From contig NZ_SSYB01000001.1 of assembly GCF_004917075.1 (NCBI RefSeq), forward strand, positions 1,373,674 to 1,437,673: DNA of 64,000 nucleotides. The letters are read 5' to 3'. The position numbers and the translations under genes were made by a program. The DNA comes from Geomonas edaphica (lineage in GTDB: Bacteria; Desulfobacterota; Desulfuromonadia; Geobacterales; Geobacteraceae). The notes under the pieces were generated by a model, which searched no databases, had not been told where the DNA came from, and saw only the letters and a list, made by a program, of their open reading frames with translations. This document shows, in pieces, positions 48,900 to 57,831 of the stretch (position 1 is the stretch's first letter; each line of letters opens with the position of its first letter).

Positions 48900-48993
48900 A
48901 AGCAGTTGTACCCCTGGCGCGCGCGCCCCTACAAGTCGCCCACTGATCCGGGCGCACGGAACCGCGGGTAACCATACCAGTCAAACCTTCATG

Positions 48994-49079
48994 AAGGCTT
49001 CGGTTGGCACCTTTTATCCACCGTTAGCAGCCTGCGGGCGCAGGCGCTAAGCGCAGATAGAAGTGCCGACCGGAGCCTT
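48994..49079 (+). repeat. Nested hairpin structure after the SnoaL-like gene
   Basis: 17-base arms AAGGCTTCGGTTGGCAC / GTGCCGACCGGAGCCTT pair with two G-U wobbles; inside, TTAGC-CCTGC / GCAGG-GCTAA forms a second perfect stem. The 3' arm runs into CCTTTTGC, so it may act as a terminator, but the size and the inner stem also suit a small structured RNA. Confidence 0.55.
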
Positions 49080-49166
49080 TTGCTTGTAAGGGGGGGCCAA
49101 AACCGGACGCCTCGTAGCCTCACTTGCTTGAAGTGACGTGCAAAAAACCGAGCCTCCTTCCGGCAA

Positions 49167-49194
49167 TTGACAGCTGCGCGGCTTCTGATATCTT
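49167..49194 (+). promoter_or_regulatory. Sigma70 promoter of the FN3-like gene
   Basis: TTGACA and TATCTT spaced by 16 bases, 33 bases before the start codon. Confidence 0.65.
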
Positions 49195-49227
49195 AAAGTA
49201 TACTAACATTTTAGCAAGGAGGTCACC

Positions 49228-49899
49228 ATGCCCGATCGGTACGATCTAGTGGAAACAAATTTCCGTAAGCTGAGTTACCCCGAATATTACATGGTTTTGA
49301 ACGGTTTTGCCGACGCCCTGGAGGTCAGCGAACTGTATAACCAGAACCGCCCCGAGCACATCGCTCCACCCCAGCGCTACAGAGAGCACATCACGACCAT
49401 GAAGCAACTGAGCATCGGAGCGGACCGTGGAGATTCCCTCTTACAGGAGCAGCGCCAGGCGGCAAGGGACCTCTCCGAACTCGACATGTACTCCTCCGTC
49501 AGCTACATGAAGACCATCGCCATCTACAAGCAGGACCCGACCATCATGCACATGCTGAACCTGCCGCTCAAGGAAGCGCACCAGAAGATTCTCCGTAAAC
49601 CCACCCCCCACAAGGCAGCGGAGATCCTGGTGGAGCTGCGACACCTGAAGAACGAGTCAGGTGCCATCATTATCCTTGGAACCCACGCAAGGAACGGTGG
49701 GCCGTACCTGATCAACATCTGCAAGGGAGAACCGGTCTCCGAGGAGAGCTGGTACAACCCCGGCGGCCATCACAAGACCTGCACCAGGATCATTCTCAGA
49801 AATCTGGAACCGGCCAACAGATATTACGTCCGTCTGAGGACCGACGGTCCCGAAGGTCCCGGCAAATGGTCGCAGCCCGCATCGATCATCGTCCTGTAG
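49228..49899 (+). CDS. Unknown protein with C-terminal fibronectin III-like domain
   Basis: 223 residues, start behind 'GCAAGGAGGTCACC'; no signal peptide. The N-terminal ~140 residues are helical and unfamiliar. The C-terminal ~80 ('IIILGTHARNGGPYLINICK', 'CTRIILRNLEPANRYYVRLR', 'GPGKWSQPASII') follow the FN3 strand pattern, including the 'L.P...Y.VR.R......GKWS.P' end. A cytosolic FN3-like protein is unusual in bacteria, where FN3 is mostly extracellular. Function unknown. Confidence 0.7.
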   Translation: MPDRYDLVETNFRKLSYPEYYMVLNGFADALEVSELYNQNRPEHIAPPQRYREHITTMKQLSIGADRGDSLLQEQRQAARDLSELDMYSSVSYMKTIAIYKQDPTIMHMLNLPLKEAHQKILRKPTPHKAAEILVELRHLKNESGAIIILGTHARNGGPYLINICKGEPVSEESWYNPGGHHKTCTRIILRNLEPANRYYVRLRTDGPEGPGKWSQPASIIVL

Positions 49900-49919
49900 C
49901 CCCCCTCCCCTGTCCCAAC

Positions 49920-49953
49920 GCTTGGGCCTGCCGGCAAACCGGCGGGCCTAAGC
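49920..49953. terminator. Hairpin after the FN3-like gene
   Basis: GCTTGGGCC-CCGG / CCGG-GGCCTAAGC with a CAAA loop, 20 bases after the stop. No T-run, so termination strength is uncertain. Confidence 0.5.
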
Positions 49954-50118
49954 CGCACCTCCCTCCTCAAATCAGCGCCCAGCCTCATCACCGATGCCGG
50001 CCCCAGGCTTCAAGTCAGCGCCCCAACTCCCGGAGTTGGCAGTTCAGGCCACCCGTCGAGGATAAAGATCACCAAGACTCGTTGAAAGGCCCGGATAAAA
50101 AACGAAGCGGGTCAGAAG

Positions 50119-50690
50119 CGCGACAAACGCCGGAAGCGCGCGTTCAAAATCCAAAAATTTATTTCAAACGAAGGGAAGACGAGTTCAAACGTGAGAAAAG
50201 AGGTTTGAATTTCAAAAACGAGAAATGAAGCGCAGAAAAATAAAAACAAACACCTCGACCGTCGTTTAAACTTCGGGAGGCGTGTTTAAATCGCGCCCAA
50301 TACGATTTCAAAACGGGGAAGCTCGTTTTGTTTTTCGGTAAAAAATGTTTTCGCGATGAAAAATGAAAATAAACGCGGGAAGCCCCGTTTGTTTTTCAAA
50401 AAGACGATTTTAAAAAGCGGAGGCCCGTTTTGTTTTTCGGGAAAAAAAGTTTTCGCGACGAAAAATGAAAACAAACGCGGGAAGCCGCGTTTGTTTTTCA
50501 AAATGATGATTTCAAATCACAAGAGGACGATTTGAAACTCGGGAAGCTGCGTTTGAAATCCAAAAAGTGAATTTGAAACGAGAAAAAACGAAAACAAAAG
50601 GACCGGACCGCGTTTAAAACTCGGGAGACGGATTTCAACGCAGGCAAAAGCGATTTGAAAGTCCCGCAGCCGCTCTCAACGCTCCAGGAC
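50119..50690. repeat. Array of degenerate hairpin repeats
   Basis: About ten modules of the form (AAACAAA or GATTTGAAA)-C-CGGGAAGC-GCG-(TTTGTTTTTC or TTTGAAATCC). The two clearest are 102-base direct repeats starting at 50303 and 50405. Each contains two hairpins; the best is AAACAAACGCGG-GAAG-CCGCGTTTGTTTT near 50470. The outer modules are more worn. Coding is unlikely: all frames give low-complexity Lys/Phe-rich products. The array fills most of the 49954-50779 gap between the FN3-like gene and the end of the chemotaxis receptor. Confidence 0.8.
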
Positions 50691-50779
50691 GCCGGGACGG
50701 TGGAAAGCGGGGACGAGGCTTGCGAAGTTGAGCGTTGCAGGCCTCGCCCGGGCATCCGGTGTCGTCACCGTCAATACGG

Positions 50780-52426
50780 TCAGGCGTACTTGAATTCCTC
50801 CACCATGCTCTTCAGGTCATCGGCTAGCTGTGCGAGTTGGTGCGCCGCCGAAGCCTCATCGTGCGATGACTTGGACGTCAGGTTTGCCACCTCGGTTATT
50901 TGCTGGATGTTGTTGTTTATCTCAATGGTTACCGCGGTCTGTTCTTCCGCGGCGATCGCTATCTGGTTGACCTGGCTGGTCACGCTAACGATCTGCTGAA
51001 GAATGTGCTCCAGAGCCTGGCCCGATTTCGAGGCCTCGATGGTTCCCTGCTCGACATCCCGCACCCCCTCGTTCATCGCCGCGACCGCGTTTTTCGTCTC
51101 GACCTGGATCGACTGGATCATCTCCCCGATCTCCCTGGTCGCACGGGTAGTTCGTTCTGCCAGTGCACGCACCTCGTCGGCAACCACAGCGAAACCGCGC
51201 CCCTGTTCACCCGCCCTTGCCGCCTCGATTGCCGCGTTGAGCGCGAGGAGGTTTGTCTGGTCCGCGATATCCTCTATGGTTCCGATGATCTGGCCGATCT
51301 GATCCGAGCGTGCGCCGAGAGTTTCGACCGTCTCGGCGGTGGATCTCACTTTCACCGCTATACGCTCCATGACGTTGACCGTCTGCTCGACCACCTTGGT
51401 CCCATCCACCGCGGCCTCGTTTGCGCGCGACGAATCGTTCGCCGCCATGTGGCAGTTGCGGGCGATGTCGGACGAGGTCGCGGCCATCTCTTCGCAGGAG
51501 GTGGCGATGGTGGTTGCCTGACAGGCGAGTTCCTCGGTACTCGTCGCCATCTGCTCCGCGGTAGCGTTCATCTGCACCGCGGCCGAGGAGACCGACATGC
51601 TGTTGCCCGCAAGCCTTCTGATGATTCCCGTCAACTTTTCAGCCATGGTGTTCATCTCGCTCCCCAACATCCCCATTTCATCTTTGGAAAGTATAGTAGA
51701 GCGTGCGAGGAGATCACCGTCTGCAATGCGAGCCATGGTATCGAACACCTCTTTCAGGGTATTGGATATTCCTCGAGCGATTACCGTTGCAATGACGATC
51801 GATCCTAAGACCGCAAGGAGTATGACCGTTATGAAGACAAATATTTCCTTTTGTGTCGACCTGTCGGCCTCTTGTGAGATGGCATCGCTGTCATCGACCC
51901 CTTTTTTATAGAGTTCGGTGATGGCCTCCGCCGGCTTCTGGTAAAGCGGTGCAACCTGCGACGAGCCGAAATTTATCGCCTCCAAGATTGCAGCACGATC
52001 GCCCGCCTTGCGGGCTTCAAGTATCATGTTGGCAAGCTTTAGGCCCTGCGCATCATACGCATCGCACCCCTCAGCAAAACTCACAAGATATTTTCTCTCC
52101 TTATCATCCAATCCCATCTGCTTCATTTTATTCACGAGTTCACGGATCTTGCCGATCTGGGCTTGGTAATCCTTGTACTTTTCGTTCAGTTTCTCGTTGT
52201 CTTCAAGAGCCATCATGTAAGTAACATCAAGGCGGGCCATGAGTAACCGCTCTTTCAGTTCACTGTATATCGTCACCTCGCGAACGTTCGAAGTTAAGCT
52301 GTGGACATCATTATTGGAGTGAGTCAAGTTCGCGATACCCATCACCCCGACAGCCACCAGGGCAATGGTCCCAAACGACGCCAGAGTAAGCAGCTTTCCC
52401 ATCATTTTAATATCAGCCCACCTCAT
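50780..52426 (-). CDS. Methyl-accepting chemotaxis protein
   Basis: 548 residues; 'AACAGGAGGCAAC' precedes the ATG. TM1 (~11-31), a periplasmic four-helix-bundle-like ligand domain (~32-188), TM2 (~190-212), HAMP (~213-265) and a signalling domain with the hairpin tip '[18 protein letters not shown]' near 400. The methylation helices carry Glu/Gln/Ala-rich heptads. There is no C-terminal CheR-docking pentapeptide. It should send signals to CheA through CheW; the ligand is unknown, and no che genes are nearby. Confidence 0.93.
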   Translation of the reverse strand: MRWADIKMMGKLLTLASFGTIALVAVGVMGIANLTHSNNDVHSLTSNVREVTIYSELKERLLMARLDVTYMMALEDNEKLNEKYKDYQAQIGKIRELVNKMKQMGLDDKERKYLVSFAEGCDAYDAQGLKLANMILEARKAGDRAAILEAINFGSSQVAPLYQKPAEAITELYKKGVDDSDAISQEADRSTQKEIFVFITVILLAVLGSIVIATVIARGISNTLKEVFDTMARIADGDLLARSTILSKDEMGMLGSEMNTMAEKLTGIIRRLAGNSMSVSSAAVQMNATAEQMATSTEELACQATTIATSCEEMAATSSDIARNCHMAANDSSRANEAAVDGTKVVEQTVNVMERIAVKVRSTAETVETLGARSDQIGQIIGTIEDIADQTNLLALNAAIEAARAGEQGRGFAVVADEVRALAERTTRATREIGEMIQSIQVETKNAVAAMNEGVRDVEQGTIEASKSGQALEHILQQIVSVTSQVNQIAIAAEEQTAVTIEINNNIQQITEVANLTSKSSHDEASAAHQLAQLADDLKSMVEEFKYA

Positions 52427-52831
52427 GTTGCCTCCTGTTCCTTTGGTTACACCGCAGCTTCGGCAGTTGTTTATCGCCGCACGTTCTTTTGAATATGTAC
52501 GACGACGTCTTGGTATTGAGAATGTATCGACAAGGGGACCGACAGCTTGATATCTAACTCCTACTCAGACATAGGGTTTTTCCACCGCAAGCATACCAAA
52601 CCCCCTACACGTGCATTTGATATGATTGAATTTTATGCCTTCAAAATTTATACAAGCACAGCTCAAGAATACTTGCATACCGCTGACGATCTTCATCGTC
52701 CGCGCCGGTCCACCAAGCTCAGCTCCATTTCTCATTTCTAATCATTAAAGATTTATGGTATAAGGCGCAGGGGACCGTCTCTTGAAGGTCTCCAGGCCCT
52801 AACTACCCTTTGCGCTTTCAAGGGAGCTAAA
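52427..52831. other. Spacer upstream of the chemotaxis receptor
   Basis: AT-richer, holds the receptor's ribosome site and presumably its promoter and that of the methyltransferase. I found no RNA gene, repeat or small gene with a ribosome site. Confidence 0.5.
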
Positions 52832-53425
52832 GTGAACTCCAAAGAGCTCGGCAAAAAATACGACAGGATCGCCCAGTGGTGGCACGAGAACCACCGGGAT
52901 TCTCGATACGGATTGAAACAGCTTGATCTGGCACTCAAGTTCGTACCAGGCGGCAGGTCCGCACTCGATGTCGGCTGTGGTGCGGGCGGGAGGATCATCC
53001 GTGAGCTGGAAGTGCACGGATTTGCCGTGACGGGGCTGGATGTTTCCGAAAGGATGATAGCTCTGGCGATGGAGAATCATCCGAACGGTTCTTTCCAGGT
53101 GGCGGACATCTGCACGTGGGAAACTGGCGAAAAGTTCGACCTCATCATCGCCTGGGACAGCATCTTTCACCTGCCGTTACAAATGCACCGGCCGGTCATC
53201 GACAAGCTCTCTTCTCTACTCGAAAAGGGGGGTGTCCTGATGTACACCTTCGGCAATGCGGTCGGTGAGCATACCGATGTGTGGCAGGAGGACGAATTCT
53301 ACTACAGCTCGATTGGTATAAATGACAATCTTGCAGCCCTGATAGAGAACGGACTGACTGTAATGCACCTGGAGTTGGACCAGTTTCCTGAAAAGCATGT
53401 TTATGTAATTGCAACAAAGTCTTAG
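52832..53425 (+). CDS. Class I SAM-dependent methyltransferase
   Basis: 197 residues; 'AAGGGAGCTAAA' precedes the start (GTG at 52832). Motif I 'ALDVGCGAGGRI' near residue 48, 'VTGLDVSERMIALA' as the acidic strand 2 end, 'FDLIIAWDSIFHLP' as motif IV. This is the Methyltransf_11/25 class acting on a small molecule. The N-terminal 'YDRIAQWWHENHRDS' is typical of the group. The target is unknown. Confidence 0.88.
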   Translation: MNSKELGKKYDRIAQWWHENHRDSRYGLKQLDLALKFVPGGRSALDVGCGAGGRIIRELEVHGFAVTGLDVSERMIALAMENHPNGSFQVADICTWETGEKFDLIIAWDSIFHLPLQMHRPVIDKLSSLLEKGGVLMYTFGNAVGEHTDVWQEDEFYYSSIGINDNLAALIENGLTVMHLELDQFPEKHVYVIATKS

Positions 53426-53498
53426 GGAATGGAGCCGTCAAGTCAGCTTGACATTTGAGCGGTTGAGTATGATCTTAAGAACGTCAGAAAGGTGCAAG

Positions 53499-53801
53499 AT
53501 GCCATTAAAGGCCAAAATATTTACTTTTAGTGCAGGATTGGGCCTTTTGACCTCGAAATCAGACGAAGTTGAAGAAGCACTGAACGACTTCATCCGAGAA
53601 AACGGATTAAATGAAAAACAAATAGTAAATGTTTTGCAGTAGGAATCTGAAGGCAAACTCCTTACTGTTACTTTTCTTTATAGAGAGTGGTTTAAAGGTG
53701 AGTTACGAAAGGTGACAAAAGAAAGAGATTGCTTAAGATGCAACGCCAAGGTTGCTGATGGTGCTAACGTTTGTCATGTATGTGGAGCTGACATAGTTTA
53801 G
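53499..53801 (+). pseudogene. Zinc-ribbon protein gene interrupted by an in-frame TAG
   Basis: The frame starts at ATG 53499 behind 'AAAGGTG', runs 47 residues to TAG at 53640-53642 and continues in the same frame for 52 more residues to TAG at 53799. The second half ends 'CLRCNAKVADGANVCHVCGA', a CxxC...CxxC zinc ribbon. Both halves look like one ordinary protein of ~100 residues split by a single nonsense codon. Either the gene is broken, or the codon is read through; the short product alone would lack the zinc ribbon. Confidence 0.65.
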
Positions 53802-53941
53802 AGGAAAAGGTATCCACAGCCGTAATGGCGCAAAGTGGATGACCTTTAGAAGAGGCCTGAGGGAGCTGACACCATTTGATGTTGGTTCCCGTTGACTTTG
53901 ATAATTTGCAAGCCTGACGGCAGATCTCATAAGGGCGATAT

Positions 53942-55234
53942 ATGAAACCAGGCAAACTCTTGTGTCTATTAATGATGTTGATGATTACGATATCAGCTTA
54001 CTTGTCGTACTTAATCTATTTGGACAAGAACGGAAAAGATCTAGTTAGTTATGAAGTTTCAATTCTCGGATTTTGCATTGCTATTCTGGCTTTATATATT
54101 TCTATAAAAACATACACCTCCATTGACAGCGTCAACAGTATTAGTAAGATGGAAGGCAACATTCTAGACAATGAAAATTATGTTATATCAGTACCAGAAT
54201 TGATACAGCAGTTTACATGTACGAATGAACTGGAGTTAGAAAGAGAACTTTTTAAAAAGATCGAGTGCAAGTTAAATAATGAATCTAAAACAGCTGTACA
54301 ATTTGCTGACACACTACAGTACATGGTTGATGTAATAGTGCTATTTCCAGCAATCTTTAATGCAAATGACATTGATATTGACTCGTACAGGTCACGAATG
54401 TCCAGTATTTTAAAAAAATTAGATAAGAAGCAAAAGGATTTAATTTCTCTCAGCAAAGGCAATTCAATTCAAATCAGTGAAACAATAAAACTTTTTAAAG
54501 GCATAGTTTCATACCAAAAGTTTGTTGCAGATGGTAATTTCAATATTCATAGTGATTTACTTCAGGTACGGGGCCCAATCCTTCGCAATTCGGTTACTAA
54601 AACCATCTACCATAATTACCTCGGGTTATACTACAACAAGAAAGGCATACATTTAATCAGAAACTTTTTTGACATGCAAAGTTCAGATATAATGTCGATT
54701 TCAGGCATTTGTAAAATTGTTAACGAGATTAAGACGATGCCATCTGAATTGTTGGAAGATTCTGCAATGTATTTGGACAACGCTTGCAAGCAGTTTGAAA
54801 AGGCACTCAGTGTGAGTGGCGATGACATCATGTGGCCCGGCTTTATTGAATATAACAGGGCAAGAACTTTATTTTTTTTGTCATTAGTTCGTGAAAATAC
54901 CCCCCAGTGGTTGCCTGTTATGGATGATGCTATTGCGGCTCGAAGCAGACTAAATCGCCTAATTGATGAAGTGTTAACCAAACACGAAACAGGAGAAAAT
55001 GAGATAATCGTGACACATTTACGAAATTTTTTCATGTACCAAGAGGAGTTGGCTCGACTAGTAAAATTGAACATTTTGCGAGGAGCCGAAACTTCACACG
55101 GTGACAAGGATGATGCCTTTCTTTATCGCGGAAAAGATATACGACAGCAATCACCCGAGGACTTGAAAACCCTGTTTCGTATAGTGCCGAGTTTCCGACT
55201 GATCGAAACTTATCAAAACGAATTAATTGGATGA
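53942..55234 (+). CDS. AT-rich gene for a two-TM protein with large helical cytosolic domain
   Basis: 430 residues. TM near 6-27 and 41-58, then ~370 helical residues with TPR-like elements in the second half ('YLDNACKQFEKALSVSGDDI', 'WPGFIEYNRARTLFFLSLVR', 'AIAARSRLNRLIDEVLTK'). Codon use and base composition are far more AT-rich than the chromosome, a sign of recent transfer. The start lacks a strong ribosome site. No family recognised; such anchored TPR-like proteins occur in accessory and defence loci, but nothing adjoining supports that. Confidence 0.72.
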   Translation: MKPGKLLCLLMMLMITISAYLSYLIYLDKNGKDLVSYEVSILGFCIAILALYISIKTYTSIDSVNSISKMEGNILDNENYVISVPELIQQFTCTNELELERELFKKIECKLNNESKTAVQFADTLQYMVDVIVLFPAIFNANDIDIDSYRSRMSSILKKLDKKQKDLISLSKGNSIQISETIKLFKGIVSYQKFVADGNFNIHSDLLQVRGPILRNSVTKTIYHNYLGLYYNKKGIHLIRNFFDMQSSDIMSISGICKIVNEIKTMPSELLEDSAMYLDNACKQFEKALSVSGDDIMWPGFIEYNRARTLFFLSLVRENTPQWLPVMDDAIAARSRLNRLIDEVLTKHETGENEIIVTHLRNFFMYQEELARLVKLNILRGAETSHGDKDDAFLYRGKDIRQQSPEDLKTLFRIVPSFRLIETYQNELIG

Positions 55235-55348
55235 GAGTTCTACGGAGACAAAGGAGCAGACGACAATCATGTCGGATGGATAGCACTCCTGAATTCTAAA
55301 CCACCAGAGCACAAATAGGTGAACGGCACAAAGACAGGTGGAAATGCT

Positions 55349-55819
55349 ATGAAATGGTTGATAGTTGCTGGACTTCTTCTTTCGCTGGCGGGATGTGGCG
55401 GCGGTGATGGCGGAGCAACACAGGAAGCAGCACCTCCGTCAGTAAATGCGACGGGAGTATGGAATGGGGTTATCCCAAGCGTTAATCAGGCCAATAGCCA
55501 AGTACCTGAAACGTCTTCCTCTAGCGTGTCGATCACCCTTAATCAGAGCGGTGCATCTTTATCGGGTAATTATTTTGCGTCGACCGGCGCATTCGGTGAC
55601 ATAGCAGGCACTATAAGTGGCAACAATATTGATGTTACCATCGCGCTCACGAGAGAAAGCTGCAGCGGCACTCTGACTGGGACAGGGGTGATAAACAAAC
55701 CTGTCACCGGTCACGCAACAATGGAGTTCCACGTTAGCGGTTTCTCCACCTGTGGCGGCAATGAGGACGACATTGCGTATCTGACTCAGGTTGCGGTCCC
55801 TCCCCTCTCCCACCCTTGA
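55349..55819 (+). CDS. Lipoprotein, unknown
   Basis: 156 residues from ATG 55349 with 'AGGTGGAAATG' upstream. Signal with lipobox 'SLAGC' (Cys at ~16), a Gly/Ala/Pro-rich linker, then a beta-rich domain with repeated 'SGNYFAST', 'IAGTISGNNIDVTIA', 'SCSGTLTGTGVI' strands, as in many Geobacter-type outer-membrane lipoproteins that carry a lipocalin-like or barrel-like sheet. Two cysteines may pair. Function unknown. Confidence 0.75.
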   Translation: MKWLIVAGLLLSLAGCGGGDGGATQEAAPPSVNATGVWNGVIPSVNQANSQVPETSSSSVSITLNQSGASLSGNYFASTGAFGDIAGTISGNNIDVTIALTRESCSGTLTGTGVINKPVTGHATMEFHVSGFSTCGGNEDDIAYLTQVAVPPLSHP

Positions 55820-55829
55820 TTTTAGGACA

Positions 55830-55858
55830 GCGGAGATCACCTTTGGGGTAATCTCCGC
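55830..55858 (+). terminator. Hairpin after the lipoprotein gene
   Basis: GCGGAGAT / ATCTCCGC arms with ACC/GGT inner pairs, 10 bases after the stop. Pyrimidine-rich sequence follows without a clean T-run. Confidence 0.5.
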
Positions 55859-55991
55859 CCTCCGCCCTCCGCCATCCGTCCCCTCCTCCTTCTTCCTAGT
55901 CTCACCTTCAGCCGCGCGGAGTATCCGGAATATGCAGCACCGCCTGTGTGCTGTTTTAGTAGGTGTTACTGCAGGGGGTGGAACAGGCAGA

Positions 55992-56390
55992 TTAGACCAG
56001 TTTCAGTTTGTGGCAGAATAGACATCGCATCGGTCCGTCGCCAGCTTTTGGATGTTTGGGCGGGAAGGGAACTCCGCCTGGTTCGAAGTGGCAGGTGGGA
56101 CACCCCTTGTCCACTTCCATCTTACTCTGCGTCTTTTTGAACAGTTCGTAAGCAGGCATATGCTTTTCATCCAGAGGAACTCGCTTGGTCTTTTCTTCTC
56201 CGGAAATGGTAAAGAACGTGATAAGGACAGCAGACATACCGAGAAGAAGGACACCGCAGATCGCGATTAGACAAACTTTTAAAATCTTGTTGCTCTTATG
56301 TATCTGTCTGACGCCGCAATGAGGGCAGATCTCTGTTTTGAGGGCGATCTGTGCACCACAATCACTGCAAAACTTCATTTTTACATCCAT
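55992..56390 (-). CDS. Zinc-ribbon membrane protein with two CxxCH motifs
   Basis: 132 residues; 'AAGGAGGCAAG' precedes the ATG. N-terminal zinc ribbon 'FCSDCG' ... 'CPHCG', one TM (~38-62), then a domain with 'CPTCH' and 'CLFCH', spaced like haem c attachment sites. If haem is attached, the tail must lie in the periplasm and the zinc ribbon in the cytosol, an uncommon joining of a nucleic-acid-type ribbon with a di-haem tail. It could also be a second metal cluster. First of three same-strand genes with a shared N- or C-terminal zinc ribbon. Confidence 0.75.
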   Translation of the reverse strand: MDVKMKFCSDCGAQIALKTEICPHCGVRQIHKSNKILKVCLIAICGVLLLGMSAVLITFFTISGEEKTKRVPLDEKHMPAYELFKKTQSKMEVDKGCPTCHFEPGGVPFPPKHPKAGDGPMRCLFCHKLKLV

Positions 56391-56477
56391 CTAGACTTGC
56401 CTCCTTGACGCCGTGAAAGATAAGACTTTTAAAGCTGAATAGCTCCGCTTTTCTTCTTTGGCATAACACCACGCTTA

Positions 56478-56801
56478 TCACCGTCTTTGCGAACCGTGCC
56501 TTACCCCACAGTTGGGGCAAATTTCGGCTCTAGGATTCACCTCCTCACCGCAATCGCTACAAAATCTTCTGCCAGAAGCTGTGACAGAATCAAAAGCAGA
56601 TGTCACCTTTTGCTTCCTGCCGACGAAGAAGTAAAGAATTGCCCCTAGAAGAGGAAGGAGCACAACGACCAGAATCCAGATGATCTTGTTATTCCCTGAG
56701 AACTCAGACCTGATGATATCTACCAAGGCAACAACCCAAAGAACAAGAGGGGTGAGAGTAAAAAGCAGAACAATCAACTCCGGCAATCCAAATCCAAACA
56801 T
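56478..56801 (-). CDS. PLDc_N-like membrane protein with C-terminal zinc ribbon
   Basis: 107 residues; 'AAAGGAGACC' precedes the ATG. Two TM segments (~8-30, 41-60) in the pattern 'LWVVALVDIIRSEFSGNNKI', 'IWILVVVLLPLLGAILYFFV' match the PLDc_N (phospholipase D nuclease N-terminal-like) domain. The tail ends in a zinc ribbon 'FCSDCGEEVN', 'ICPNCGVRHG'. Related in its ribbon to both neighbours. Function unknown. Confidence 0.82.
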   Translation of the reverse strand: MFGFGLPELIVLLFTLTPLVLWVVALVDIIRSEFSGNNKIIWILVVVLLPLLGAILYFFVGRKQKVTSAFDSVTASGRRFCSDCGEEVNPRAEICPNCGVRHGSQRR

Positions 56802-56811
56802 AAGGTCTCCT

Positions 56812-57123
56812 TTATTCGTATTTACGACTGAATTCTTCGTCGGAGGTGGTCAGATAGATGATAGCTTCGATGAACGACACGATCGCAGGGATAAAGGTCC
56901 AGCAGAAGATCAGGTAGAGGAACCCTCTCCCCACGTGCTTCAGGTAAAAGTGATGTACACCAAACCCACCCAGAAAAAGGGCCAAAATTCCCGCAGTAAT
57001 TTTCTTGCTGGTGCCGTTTGCCAGGCATGACATCTGCCTTACACCACACTTCGGGCATATCTCAGCCCTCACGCTAATCTCAGCGCCACAGTCAGTGCAA
57101 AACTTTGTTGATCTTTCAGACAT
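56812..57123 (-). CDS. TM2-domain protein with N-terminal zinc ribbon
   Basis: 103 residues; 'TTGGAGGGGAATC' precedes the ATG. Zinc ribbon 'FCTDCGAEIS', 'ICPKCGVRQM' at the N-terminus, then a TM2 domain: 'KKITAGILALFLGGFGVHHF', 'YLKHVGRGFLYLIFCWTFIP', 'IVSFIEAIIYL'. TM2 proteins are small membrane proteins of unknown role. It lies 10 bases before the PLDc_N-like gene, so the two are an operon, probably with the third gene. Confidence 0.88.
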   Translation of the reverse strand: MSERSTKFCTDCGAEISVRAEICPKCGVRQMSCLANGTSKKITAGILALFLGGFGVHHFYLKHVGRGFLYLIFCWTFIPAIVSFIEAIIYLTTSDEEFSRKYE

Positions 57124-57531
57124 GATTCCCCTCCAATGATTTCAGCACAATGACGTTCAATATAGACATATACAAAAAAGACGTTTGACCATGCTAACAT
57201 TTTAATGTTAATTAGATTTAACCATTATATAGACACAAGTACATTTACATTGATCACGCCTAACTCCGCATGACAACCTGTTACGTCTGCACGACAGCTC
57301 CTGCTTTTGACTTCGTTGCTCGGTTTTGGTGTGAGTTCAGGGAGTCATAGGGCTCGCGCAACTTCCATAAAAAGCAATGCGATCACCAGACCGTGTGTCA
57401 ACGTGGTCAACAACACCCAATAATTAACCGGCGCATAAAAAACTTTTATTGTACTGGCAGCTGGGTTATATTGTCCTAATTGTCATAGCAACCAGCTATG
57501 ACAGTTGGTGTGACTCATTGAGGAGGAACAA
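57124..57531. other. AT-rich divergent spacer
   Basis: Contains the promoters of the zinc-ribbon operon and of the Cys-rich protein gene, and a short ATAGTTGG/TTGTCATAG-like inverted pair around 57478-57500 just upstream of the latter. No gene is supported. Confidence 0.45.
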
Positions 57532-57831
57532 ATGGGAAAAGTGGCTCTGCTCACCGTCGCTGTCATTCTCTCCGCCGGTACCGCTTTCGCTGCGGAATTG
57601 CCTTCTGTGCTCACCGCACCTGAGAACCCCCAATCCATCTTGGCGCCTTCGCCCGCAAAGTACGAGCTTTGCAAGGCCACCTCGTCCGAAAAGGACGAAC
57701 TTGGTCGACGTGGCTGCTGTTCCTGGCACGGCGGTGTCTGCGGCTGTTCCGACGGCAGGGCCGTCTGTTGCGACGGCTCCTACAGCCCCACCTGCACTTG
57801 TCACCATGATGACAAGCCCAGCCAGATATAG
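57532..57831 (+). CDS. Small secreted Cys-rich protein
   Basis: 99 residues; 'TGAGGAGGAACAA' precedes the ATG. Signal peptide ending 'AFA' (residue ~20). The mature C-terminus has nine cysteines in a compact knot-like stretch: 'GCCSWHGGVCGCSDG', 'VCCDGSYSPTCTC'. This motif is widespread in small secreted bacterial and phage proteins and probably forms a disulphide-bonded or metal-binding knot. Function unknown. Confidence 0.8.
   Translation: MGKVALLTVAVILSAGTAFAAELPSVLTAPENPQSILAPSPAKYELCKATSSEKDELGRRGCCSWHGGVCGCSDGRAVCCDGSYSPTCTCHHDDKPSQI

Noticed and set aside
50119..50690. CRISPR array
   Set aside because: Units are unequal and diverged, are themselves palindromic, and have no unique spacers of constant length; no cas genes are present.
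50286..50755. Lys/Phe-rich minus-strand frames in the repeat array
   Set aside because: The repeated peptide simply reflects the 102-base DNA repeat; there is no ribosome site, and the modules outside the two best copies do not keep a frame.
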